DNA of 64,000 nucleotides, from the NCBI GenBank assembly GCA_036389155.1, contig DASVQN010000020.1, forward strand, positions 62,001 through 126,000. The letters are read 5' to 3'. The first letter of the stretch is position 1. Each line of letters begins with the position of its first letter. The position numbers and the translations under genes are program-made. The notes beneath the pieces are model-generated. The model did not search any database. It was not told the origin of the DNA and saw nothing but the letters and a program-made list of their open reading frames with translations. Below are positions 57,593 through 64,000 of this stretch, piece after piece. This stretch comes from CADCVT01 sp036389155 (GTDB taxonomy: Bacteria > Actinomycetota > Thermoleophilia > Solirubrobacterales > Solirubrobacteraceae).

Positions 57593-58285
57593 TTGTCGAA
57601 CCTGGACCTGAATGTCGTCGACGTCGACGGCGCGGTGCGCGAGGCCGAAGCTGCCGTCGCGACCGACACCCGTGCGCAGTTCTTCCGCAAGGCCGCCGTC
57701 ACCGGCGGCGCTCTCGGCAGCGCTGCGTTCTTCACCGGCATGCTGCCGGGGCTGGCCGAGGCGAAGCCGTCGAAGAAGCAGGACATCGCCATCCTCAAGT
57801 ACGCGCTGACGCTGGAGTACCTCGAGAGCGCGTTCTACGACGAGGCCGTGTCGGCCGGCGGGCTCTCCGGCCCGGCACTCGACGCCGCGAAGCTCATCGC
57901 CAGGCACGAGGCGACGCACGTCACCGCGCTGAAGTCGACGCTCAAGTCGCTGGGCGCGAAGGCCCCGGCGTCGCCGGAGTTCGACTTCCAGGGCACCAAC
58001 AAGGGCGACAAGTTCGTCCCGACGGCCCTCGTGCTCGAGAACACGGGCGTCCGCGCCTACCTCGGGCAGGCCGGCAAGCTCAAGAGCGGCAAGCTGCTCG
58101 CGGCGGCGGCGTCGATCGTCACCGTCGAGGCCCGCCACGCGGCGGCGATCGCCGTCCTGAAGAACAACAACGCGTTCGGCGGCGGCGAGGACAGCATCAC
58201 GCCGTCCGGCTCGTTCGACCAGTCGGCGTCGATGAAGACCATCCTCAAGGAGGTCGGCGCGACCGGCTTCATCAAGGGGTCGTGA
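57593..58285 (+). CDS. Exported ferritin-like domain protein
   Basis: 230 residues. TTG start decided by GGAGGT (57581-57586) six bases before it. Residues about 27-55 form a Tat-like signal (TRAQFFRKAAVTGGALGSAAFFTG) with only one Arg of the twin pair. The mature part is a ferritin_2/DUF4439-type four-helix bundle with Glu/His ligands in LEYLESAFYDEAV, ARHEATHVTALK and VEARHAAAIAVLK. tatA begins on the last base of its stop. Possible role in iron or oxidative/desiccation protection is family knowledge only. Confidence 0.83.
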   Translation: MSNLDLNVVDVDGAVREAEAAVATDTRAQFFRKAAVTGGALGSAAFFTGMLPGLAEAKPSKKQDIAILKYALTLEYLESAFYDEAVSAGGLSGPALDAAKLIARHEATHVTALKSTLKSLGAKAPASPEFDFQGTNKGDKFVPTALVLENTGVRAYLGQAGKLKSGKLLAAAASIVTVEARHAAAIAVLKNNNAFGGGEDSITPSGSFDQSASMKTILKEVGATGFIKGS

Positions 58286-58461
58286 TGCCGGGCATCGGCC
58301 CCATGGAGCTCGTGATCGTCCTCGTGATCGCGCTCGTCGTCCTCGGCCCGAAGCGCCTGCCCGACGCGGGCCGCTCGCTGGGCCAGGGCCTGCGCGGGTT
58401 CAAGTCGTCGCTCGCCGGCGACGACGAGGAGCCGGCCCCGAAGGCGATCGACCGCGCCTGA
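58285..58461 (+). CDS. tatA: Sec-independent translocase subunit TatA/E
   Basis: 58 residues. N-terminal TM (GPMELVIVLVIALVVLGPKRLPDAGRSLGQGLRGFK) has the exact TatA layout: short outside start, TM, hinge GPKRLP, amphipathic helix ending in GFK, then an acidic tail. ATG overlaps the ferritin-like gene stop (TGATG), so the transporter subunit and the exported protein are made together. TatC is not in the window. Confidence 0.9.
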   Translation: MPGIGPMELVIVLVIALVVLGPKRLPDAGRSLGQGLRGFKSSLAGDDEEPAPKAIDRA

Positions 58462-58473
58462 CGCGGGCGGCAC

Positions 58474-58500
58474 GGGGCGGTCGCCATGCGCGACCGCCCC
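58474..58500 (+). terminator. GC-rich hairpin after tatA
   Basis: GGGGCGGTCGC and GCGACCGCCCC pair over 11 bases with a 5-base loop. It lies 12 bases after the tatA stop and five bases before the end of the convergent amidotransferase gene. No T run, like the other hairpins here, so it may end transcription from both sides. Confidence 0.6.
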
Positions 58501-58505
58501 GTTGC

Positions 58506-59174
58506 TCACGCCGCGGCCCGCATAAACGCCTCGAAGAGCCGCCGGCCGAGCTCGTTCCAGCGAGGGAGGTTCGCCTCCCGCGCTGCGTGCGCCGCGGCGG
58601 GGTCGAAGCCCATCGCCACGGCGTCCGGGTCGTTGCGGTAGGTGTCGATCCAGCCGGCCAGCGTCGCGTCGTCGACCTCGGGGTGGAACTGGACGCCCCA
58701 GGCGTTGCCGGCGCGGAAGGCCTGGAGGCAGACCCGGCTGTCGGCGAGCGCGGTTCCGCCCTCCGGCACGTCGCAGCGCCACGAGTGCCACTGGAACGCG
58801 AGGAACCGCTCCGGCAGCGCGCCCAGGACCGGGTCGGCGCGGCCGGCCGCGCCGAGCGTCACCGCGTACCAGCCGATCTCGGGCTCCGAGGCGCGCGTCA
58901 CGGCGGCGCCGAGCGCGTGCGCGAGCAGCTGCGCCCCGAAGCACACGCCGAGCACGGGCACGCCGGCGTCGAGCACGGCGCGCAGCCATTCGGTCTCGGC
59001 GACCAGCCACGGCGGGGCGTCGACGATGTTCGTCGACGCGCCGTACAGGACGACCGCGTCGAACGCGTCGGAGGGCGACTCGCCGGACGCGGGGACCCAC
59101 TTCACGATCTCGGCGCCGGAGCCGAACACGCCCGGCCCGCGGCCGTCCGGATGCTCGACGTGCAGGACGCGCAC
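58506..59174 (-). CDS. Class I glutamine amidotransferase
   Basis: 222 residues. Nucleophile Cys in VLGVCFGAQLLAHALGA (about 83), His and Glu in WGVQFHPEVD. N-terminus RVLHVEHPDGRGPGVF is typical of the GuaA-like free-standing group, which includes enzymes acting on gamma-glutamyl compounds. GTG 59174 overlaps the permease stop by one base (TAGTG), so it is part of the polyamine-transporter operon. The substrate is uncertain; gamma-glutamyl-putrescine type cleavage would fit the context. Confidence 0.85.
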   Translation of the reverse strand: MRVLHVEHPDGRGPGVFGSGAEIVKWVPASGESPSDAFDAVVLYGASTNIVDAPPWLVAETEWLRAVLDAGVPVLGVCFGAQLLAHALGAAVTRASEPEIGWYAVTLGAAGRADPVLGALPERFLAFQWHSWRCDVPEGGTALADSRVCLQAFRAGNAWGVQFHPEVDDATLAGWIDTYRNDPDAVAMGFDPAAAHAAREANLPRWNELGRRLFEAFMRAAA

Positions 59175-60019
59175 TACTGCGCGAGGCCGGGCTGGACCAT
59201 CGCGCGGGCCGGCACGACCGCGGCGCCCTCCGCCCGCGCCCGGCGCCGCTGCGCGAGCACGTTCAAGGCCATCAGCCCGAGCACCCCGACGAGCAGCATC
59301 GTCGCCAGCACGTTGACCTGCGGCGGCACGCCCTGGCGCGCCGCGCCGTAGATGAAGAGCGGGAACGTGGAGGTCTGGCCGGCGGTGAAGTTCGTGATGA
59401 CGAAGTCGTCGACCGACAGCGCGAACGCGAGCAGCCCCGCCGCGGCGATCCCCGGCGCGATGAGCGGGAACGTCACCTTGCGGAACGCCGTCCACTCGTT
59501 CGCGCCGAGGTCGGCCGCCGCGTCCTCCAGATGCGTGTCCATCCCCTGCAGTCGCGCCTTGATCGTCACCACCACGTACGAGACGTTGAACATCGTGTGC
59601 GCGATGACGATCGTCGCGAAGCCCGTCGCGAGCCCCATCGTGATGAACAGCCCGAGCAGCGCGGCGCCGAGGACGACCTCGGGCGTCGCGAGCGGCAGGA
59701 ACACGAAGAAGTCGGTCGGCCCGCGCCCCACGAACCGGTAGCGCACCAGCGCCAGCGCCATGAACGTCCCCAGCGTCACCGCGAGCGTCGTGGAGATCGC
59801 CGCGATGAGCAGCGAGTTCTTGAACGCCGTCCCCAGCCCCTCGACGGCGAACGGGTGCTTCCAGTGCTCGAGCGTGAAGCCGGACCATTCGAGGTTGAAC
59901 CGCCCCGCCGGGTCGTTGAATGAGAACGCGATCACCACCGCGATCGGGATGAACAGGTAGACGAGCGCCGCGACCGACCAGAAGCCGAGCAGGTAGTCGC
60001 GCAGCGGGCGGCGCGTCAC
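59174..60019 (-). CDS. potC: Polyamine ABC transporter permease, PotC-like
   Basis: 281 residues, six TM segments. PIAVVIAFSFN near the start and the EAA-type loop LEDAAADLGANEWTAFRKVTFPLIAPG (about 168-194) are typical of PotC. GTG 60019 overlaps the potB stop (GTGA). Confidence 0.88.
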   Translation of the reverse strand: MTRRPLRDYLLGFWSVAALVYLFIPIAVVIAFSFNDPAGRFNLEWSGFTLEHWKHPFAVEGLGTAFKNSLLIAAISTTLAVTLGTFMALALVRYRFVGRGPTDFFVFLPLATPEVVLGAALLGLFITMGLATGFATIVIAHTMFNVSYVVVTIKARLQGMDTHLEDAAADLGANEWTAFRKVTFPLIAPGIAAAGLLAFALSVDDFVITNFTAGQTSTFPLFIYGAARQGVPPQVNVLATMLLVGVLGLMALNVLAQRRRARAEGAAVVPARAMVQPGLAQ

Positions 60020-60879
60020 ACGACCGCCTCCTCGAGGTTCCGCGCGCCGAGCGCCCGCGCGTACGCGAACACCGCCAGCAGCAGCGCGGCCATGAGCAGG
60101 AACGACAGCGCCGCCGCCGCCGGATAGTCCGTCACCACGAGGAACTTCGACTGGATGACGTTGCCGATCATGTACTGGCGCGACGTCCCCAGGATCTGCG
60201 CGTTGATGAAGTCGCCGACCGCGGGGATGAACGTCAGCAGCGTCCCCGCGAAGATGCCGGGCAGCGCGAGCGGCATCGTGACCCGCCAGAACGCCTGCCA
60301 GCGCGACGCGTACAGGTCCGTCGCCGCCTCGATCAGCCGACGGTCGATCTTCTCCAGCGCCACGTACAGCGGCAGCGCCATGAACGGCAGGAAGTTGTAG
60401 GTGATGCCGGCGATCACGGCCTTGGTCGTCGCCAGCAGCCTGCCGTCCTCGCCCAGCAGCCCGACGTCGCGCAGCCGCTCGGCCACGAAGGAGTGGTCCG
60501 CGAGGATCGTCTGCCACGCCACCGTCCGCATCAGGTACGACGTGAAGAACGGCAGGATGATCAGCAGCAGCATCAGGTTCTTGAACCGCCCCGCCTTGAA
60601 AGCGATGAAGTACGCGAGCGGGAACGAGATGACGAACGTGAGCAGCGTCGCCGCGCCCGCGTAGCGCAGCGACCGCACGAACTGCTCGTCGTACTTCGAG
60701 ATCGCGTCCGAGTACGTCGACCAGTTCCAGTCGAAGCGGTAGCCGATCTCGAAGTTGCCGGTCTGCAGCGAGACGTAGAGCTGGTTGAGCGCCGGGAGCA
60801 GGAAGAAGACGACGAGCCACGCCAGGCCCGGCAGCAACAGCAGGTACGGCGTGACGATGCGGCGGCGCCGCAGCCCCAT
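60016..60879 (-). CDS. potB: Polyamine ABC transporter permease, PotB-like
   Basis: 287 residues, six TM segments. VTPYLLLLPGLAWLVVFFLLPALN start, LPFFTSYLMRTVAW, and the EAA loop IEAATDLYASRWQAFWRVTMPLALPG (about 183-208). ATG 60879 shares one base with the potD stop (TGATG). Confidence 0.88.
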   Translation of the reverse strand: MGLRRRRIVTPYLLLLPGLAWLVVFFLLPALNQLYVSLQTGNFEIGYRFDWNWSTYSDAISKYDEQFVRSLRYAGAATLLTFVISFPLAYFIAFKAGRFKNLMLLLIILPFFTSYLMRTVAWQTILADHSFVAERLRDVGLLGEDGRLLATTKAVIAGITYNFLPFMALPLYVALEKIDRRLIEAATDLYASRWQAFWRVTMPLALPGIFAGTLLTFIPAVGDFINAQILGTSRQYMIGNVIQSKFLVVTDYPAAAALSFLLMAALLLAVFAYARALGARNLEEAVV

Positions 60880-62084
60880 CAGGCGCCGGCGACCTGCTCG
60901 AACGCCTCGTTCATCTGCTGCTCCTCCTCCACCGACAGGTTCGGGTAGCCGCTGAGGCGCGAGACGTCCTCGGCCGACGGGAAGATCAGCGGGTCGTCGG
61001 CCAGCTTCGGGTCGCTCTTGGCGAGGATCTCCTGCGTCCCCTTCACCGGCGTGACGTAGTTGACGTACGCGGCGATCTTGGCGGCCACCTCGGGGTCGTA
61101 GACGTAGTTCATGAAGACCTCCGCGCCATACGCGGTGCGCGGCTTCTGCGGGATCATCATGTTGTCCGACCACAGGACCGCGCCCTGCTCGGGGATCGCG
61201 AACTTCAGCGTCGGCTTGTCGGCCGTGAGCTGGATGACGTCGCCCGAGTAGGCCTGCGCCATCGCGATGTTCCCCCGCGTCAGGTCGCCGGTGTAGTCGT
61301 TGCCGGTGAACTTGCGGATGTGGCCCTTGCGGTTCTGCTCGTCGACGAACTCGATCGCCTTCAGCACGTCGTCGATCGTCGCCTCGTCGGGCCGCTTGCC
61401 CTGCAGGAGGAGGACGAAGCTCGCGGCCTCGCGCGCGTCGGCCAGCATCGTGACCTTGCCCTTGTACTTCGGGTCGAAGAACTGCTCGAGCGAGGTGACG
61501 TCGCCGCCGGTCTGCTTGGAGTCGTAGCCGATCGCGGTCATGCCCGACTGCCACGGCAGCGAGAAGCGCCGGCCGCGGTCGAAGGAGACGTTGCGCAGGT
61601 TGTCGCGCAGGTTGGCCTCGTTCGGGATGTTCTTCTTGTCGAGCGGCTCGACGTAGTTCAGGCGGATCCACCGGCCTGCCATCCAGTCGGTCAGCGCAAC
61701 CAGGTCGCGGCCGATGCCGTCGCCGCGCTCGAGCGGCTGGCGGACCTTCCCGAAGAACTCCTGGTTGTCGTTGATGTCCTCGATGTACTTGACCTTGGCG
61801 CCCGTCTCGCCCTTGAAGTCCTTGAGCACCTTCTTGTCGATGTAGAGGGGCCAGTTGGAGAAGACGACCTCGTCGAACGCCGTCTTCGGGTGGCTGGCGG
61901 ACGCGCTCGTGCGGGTGCCGCTCTTCTCACCCTGGCCCTCGGCGCCGCCGCAGGCCGACAGGAACGCGGCGAACGCGGTGGAGGCGAACGCAGCGGAGCC
62001 CGCCCGCCCGACGAACCGCCTGCGGTTGTGCCGCTGCTCGGCGAGCAGGCGCTCGAGGGCGGACTCGAAGGACTCATGCGGCAT
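60879..62084 (-). CDS. potD: Polyamine-binding lipoprotein, PotD-like
   Basis: 401 residues. Tat-type signal (NRRRFVGRAGSAAFASTAFAAFLSAC) with the lipid-attached Cys45. Mature fold: VVFSNWPLYIDKKVLKDFKGETGAKVKYIEDINDNQEFFGKVR and DLVALTDWMAGRWI match spermidine/putrescine-binding proteins. Overlaps potA by 11 bases. Specificity (putrescine, spermidine or another cation) cannot be read. Confidence 0.87.
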   Translation of the reverse strand: MPHESFESALERLLAEQRHNRRRFVGRAGSAAFASTAFAAFLSACGGAEGQGEKSGTRTSASASHPKTAFDEVVFSNWPLYIDKKVLKDFKGETGAKVKYIEDINDNQEFFGKVRQPLERGDGIGRDLVALTDWMAGRWIRLNYVEPLDKKNIPNEANLRDNLRNVSFDRGRRFSLPWQSGMTAIGYDSKQTGGDVTSLEQFFDPKYKGKVTMLADAREAASFVLLLQGKRPDEATIDDVLKAIEFVDEQNRKGHIRKFTGNDYTGDLTRGNIAMAQAYSGDVIQLTADKPTLKFAIPEQGAVLWSDNMMIPQKPRTAYGAEVFMNYVYDPEVAAKIAAYVNYVTPVKGTQEILAKSDPKLADDPLIFPSAEDVSRLSGYPNLSVEEEQQMNEAFEQVAGA

Positions 62085-63213
62085 GCTCGGACTCCTTGTC
62101 GACGACGAAGGTGTGCTCGGGGCGCCAGGCCAGCAGGACGTCGCGGCCGGGGCCGACCGTCCCGCCCTGGGCGCCTCGGTTTTGCTCGATGACGGTCAGC
62201 TCCTCGCCGCCCGGCGCGCGGACGACGTACTGCAGCGAGACGCCGAGGTACGACGCCACCTCGACCCGCCCGCGCAGGACGTTCCGGTCCTGCGGCGGCT
62301 CGGTGAAGATCTCCAGCTTCTCGGGCCGCACCCCGACGCGGACCGCGCCCTCGCGCGCGCGGTCGGCCGGCGCGCGGACGGTGGCGCCGTCGTGCGTCTC
62401 GTACGTCGCAAAGCCGCCGTCCGTGCCCTTCAGCGTCGCGTCCACCAGGTTGCTGACGCCGAGGAAGTTCGCGACGAACGCGGTCGACGGCGTCTCGTAG
62501 AGCTCGGTGGCCGAGCCGCGCTGCTCGATGCGCCCCTCGTTCATGACCGCGATCTCGTCGGCCATGGTCATCGCCTCCTCCTGGTCGTGCGTGACGTGCA
62601 CGAAGGTCAGGCCGACGTCGGTCTGGATGCGCTTGAGCTCGATCTGCAGCTGCTTGCGCAGGCGCAGGTCCAGCGCGCCGAGCGGCTCGTCGAGCAGCAG
62701 GGCACGCGGGCGGTTCACCAGGGCGCGCGCGAGGGCGACGCGCTGCTGCTGGCCGCCCGAGAGCTGGCTGGGCCGGCGCTTCTCCAGCCCCGTGAGCTGC
62801 GTCAGCTCGAGGACCTCGCCGACGCGCTGGCGGACCTCGCCCTTGGAGAGCCTGCGGCGCTCCAGCCCGAACGCGATGTTGCGCTGCACGTCGAGGTGGG
62901 GGAAGAGCGCGTAGGACTGGAAGACCGTGTTGACGTCGCGCTTGAACGGCGGCAGGTCGGTCACGTCCTGGCCGCCGAGCAGGATCGTGCCGGCGGTCGG
63001 GTCCTCGAAGCCGCCGATCATCCGCAGCGTCGTCGTCTTCCCGCAGCCCGACGGCCCGAGCAGCGCGAAGAAGCTGCCGCGGGGGATCGCGAGGTCCAGG
63101 GCGTCGACGGCCGTGAGGTCGCCGAAGCGCTTCGTGACCTGGCGGAGCACGATGTCCGGAGCGGCAGAGGCCTGCTCCGCGGTGGAGGTAGAGGTGACCG
63201 CAGTGGCGCCCAT
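62074..63213 (-). CDS. potA: Polyamine ABC transporter ATPase, PotA-like
   Basis: 379 residues. Walker A GPSGCGKTT (53-61), Q loop FQSYALFPHLDV, LSGGQQQRVALARAL, Walker B LLLDEPLGALDLRLR, VTHDQEEAMTMAD, then TOBE domain (VGVRPEKLEIF). First gene of the potA-potD-potB-potC-amidotransferase operon. Overlaps potD by 11 bases. Confidence 0.9.
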   Translation of the reverse strand: MGATAVTSTSTAEQASAAPDIVLRQVTKRFGDLTAVDALDLAIPRGSFFALLGPSGCGKTTTLRMIGGFEDPTAGTILLGGQDVTDLPPFKRDVNTVFQSYALFPHLDVQRNIAFGLERRRLSKGEVRQRVGEVLELTQLTGLEKRRPSQLSGGQQQRVALARALVNRPRALLLDEPLGALDLRLRKQLQIELKRIQTDVGLTFVHVTHDQEEAMTMADEIAVMNEGRIEQRGSATELYETPSTAFVANFLGVSNLVDATLKGTDGGFATYETHDGATVRAPADRAREGAVRVGVRPEKLEIFTEPPQDRNVLRGRVEVASYLGVSLQYVVRAPGGEELTVIEQNRGAQGGTVGPGRDVLLAWRPEHTFVVDKESEHAA

Positions 63214-63228
63214 GGCAGCGTGGCTTTG

Positions 63229-63258
63229 ACCCTAACGGCGCATGGAGTGGCACGCCAA
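63229..63258 (-). promoter_or_regulatory. Candidate promoter of the pot operon
   Basis: On the minus strand TTGGCG (63258-63253) and TAGGGT (63234-63229) are separated by 18 bases. The -10 ends 15 bases before the potA ATG, leaving a short leader. Confidence 0.4.
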
Positions 63259-63316
63259 GAGGACTTGACGTCCAACCATTCACCGGACGCCGCGCCGCTC
63301 AGGCAGGATGGGCGAC

Positions 63317-64000
63317 ATGACCGATGTCGCCTCCTCCGTCCGCACCCTCGCCAACCACGTCGGGGGCGCGTGGCGGGACGCCGCGACGCAGGAGGCGCTC
63401 CTCAGCCGCAACCCGGCGACCGGCGAGGCGCTCGCGCGCGTGCCGCTGTCGACCGCCGCGGACGTCGACGTCGCGGTCCAGGCGGCCCGCGCCGCGTTCC
63501 CCGGCTGGCGCGCGACGTCGCCCGTCGTCCGCGCCCGTGCCGTGATGGCGCTGCGCGAGAAGCTCGCCGCGCACCGCGACGAGCTCGCCGCGATCGTCCA
63601 CGCCGACATGGGCAAGACGCTCGCCGACGCGGGCGGCGAGGTGGGCCGCGGGATCGAGTCGACCGAGGCCGCGACCGCCGTCCCGCACCTGCTCAAGGGC
63701 GAGAACCTCGAGGGCGTGGCGAACGGCGTCGACGTCGAGCTCGTCCGTCAGCCGGTCGGCGTCGTCGCCGCGATCACCCCGTTCAACTTCCCGGCGATGA
63801 TCCCGCTCTGGTTCCTGCCGTTCGCGGTCGCGTGCGGGAACACGGTAGTCCTCAAGCCGTCCGAGCGCGATCCCCTCGCCGGCGAGCGGATCGTCGAGCT
63901 CGCCGAGGGCGTCTTCCCGCCCGGCGTCGTCAACCTCCTGCACGGCGGGCGCGACGCGGTCGACGGCCTGCTCGACCACCCCGAGGTCGACGCGATCTCG
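63317..64000 (+). CDS. Methylmalonate-semialdehyde dehydrogenase (CoA-acylating) family, 5' part
   Basis: 228 residues visible; the gene leaves the right edge. Aldehyde dehydrogenase fold. The text PFNFPAMIPLWFLPFAVACGNTVVLKPSERDP is the MmsA-type nucleotide-binding block, and GENLEGVANG upstream is also MmsA-like. MmsA oxidises methylmalonate or malonate semialdehyde to acyl-CoA. The catalytic Cys lies beyond the window. ATG 63317 is preferred; ATG 63308 is in frame three codons earlier. Confidence 0.85.
   Translation, partial: MTDVASSVRTLANHVGGAWRDAATQEALLSRNPATGEALARVPLSTAADVDVAVQAARAAFPGWRATSPVVRARAVMALREKLAAHRDELAAIVHADMGKTLADAGGEVGRGIESTEAATAVPHLLKGENLEGVANGVDVELVRQPVGVVAAITPFNFPAMIPLWFLPFAVACGNTVVLKPSERDPLAGERIVELAEGVFPPGVVNLLHGGRDAVDGLLDHPEVDAIS

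Overview
The window is about 73% G+C by eye and densely coded on both strands, with mostly GTG/ATG starts and many 1-11 bp overlaps. Product types (actinobacterial-type SerC, GatCAB, a complete classical menaquinone pathway, a Mce-type permease, leaderless promoters) point to a high-GC actinobacterium. A member of the Thermoleophilia (Solirubrobacterales) is my best guess; this is an inference without any 16S in view. No tRNA, rRNA, CRISPR array, transposase or gene-free stretch above 300 bases was found.

Layout. 1-757: 3' end of a prolyl aminopeptidase. 1.5-3.8 kb: cysK and cysE (cysteine synthesis) around a small hydrolase. 3.8-9.1 kb: GntR regulator, lone YrbE/MlaE permease, queuosine-salvage hydrolase, GNAT acetyltransferase, PcrA helicase. 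9.1-14.0 kb: thioesterase, folD, a membrane protein and gatC-gatA-gatB, chained by overlaps. 14.0-17.6 kb: flavin monooxygenase and small membrane proteins. 17.6-20.2 kb: ilvB-ilvN and a small coupled gene. 20.2-21.5 kb: secreted repeat protein. 21.6-36.6 kb: menaquinone locus menF ... menD, menH, menC-menA-menB, menE. A lasso-peptide cluster (23.0-28.7 kb) sits inside it, together with an alcohol dehydrogenase/TetR pair. 36.7-41.8 kb: DsbA/HCCA-like protein, methyltransferase, ilvC, serC, serA. 41.8-43.5 kb: hydrolase/TetR pair. 43.6-48.4 kb: exported protein and a peptide-ligase trio (GCS2-type ligase, circularly permuted ATP-grasp, class I amidotransferase-like hydrolase). 48.4-54.2 kb: alpha-glucosidase plus an ABC sugar importer. 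54.2-58.5 kb: frameshifted membrane gene, degenerate alpha/beta hydrolase, TetR, ParB-like protein, ferritin-like protein and tatA. 58.5-63.2 kb: potABCD-like polyamine importer with a glutamine amidotransferase. 63.3 kb to the end: 5' part of a methylmalonate-semialdehyde-type dehydrogenase.

The most notable system is the lasso-peptide cluster. It has a 47-residue precursor with a WxxPxL recognition motif and a C-terminal Ser, a PqqD-like B1, a transglutaminase-like B2, an asparagine-synthetase-like cyclase, an HPr-kinase-like protein, and one glycosyltransferase gene at the left edge plus one in the middle. This combination predicts a tail-phosphorylated and possibly further decorated lasso peptide. 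Two genome-style signals recur: TANNNT boxes 6-10 bases before start codons (leaderless transcripts), and convergent gene pairs whose two TAG stops share one CTAG.
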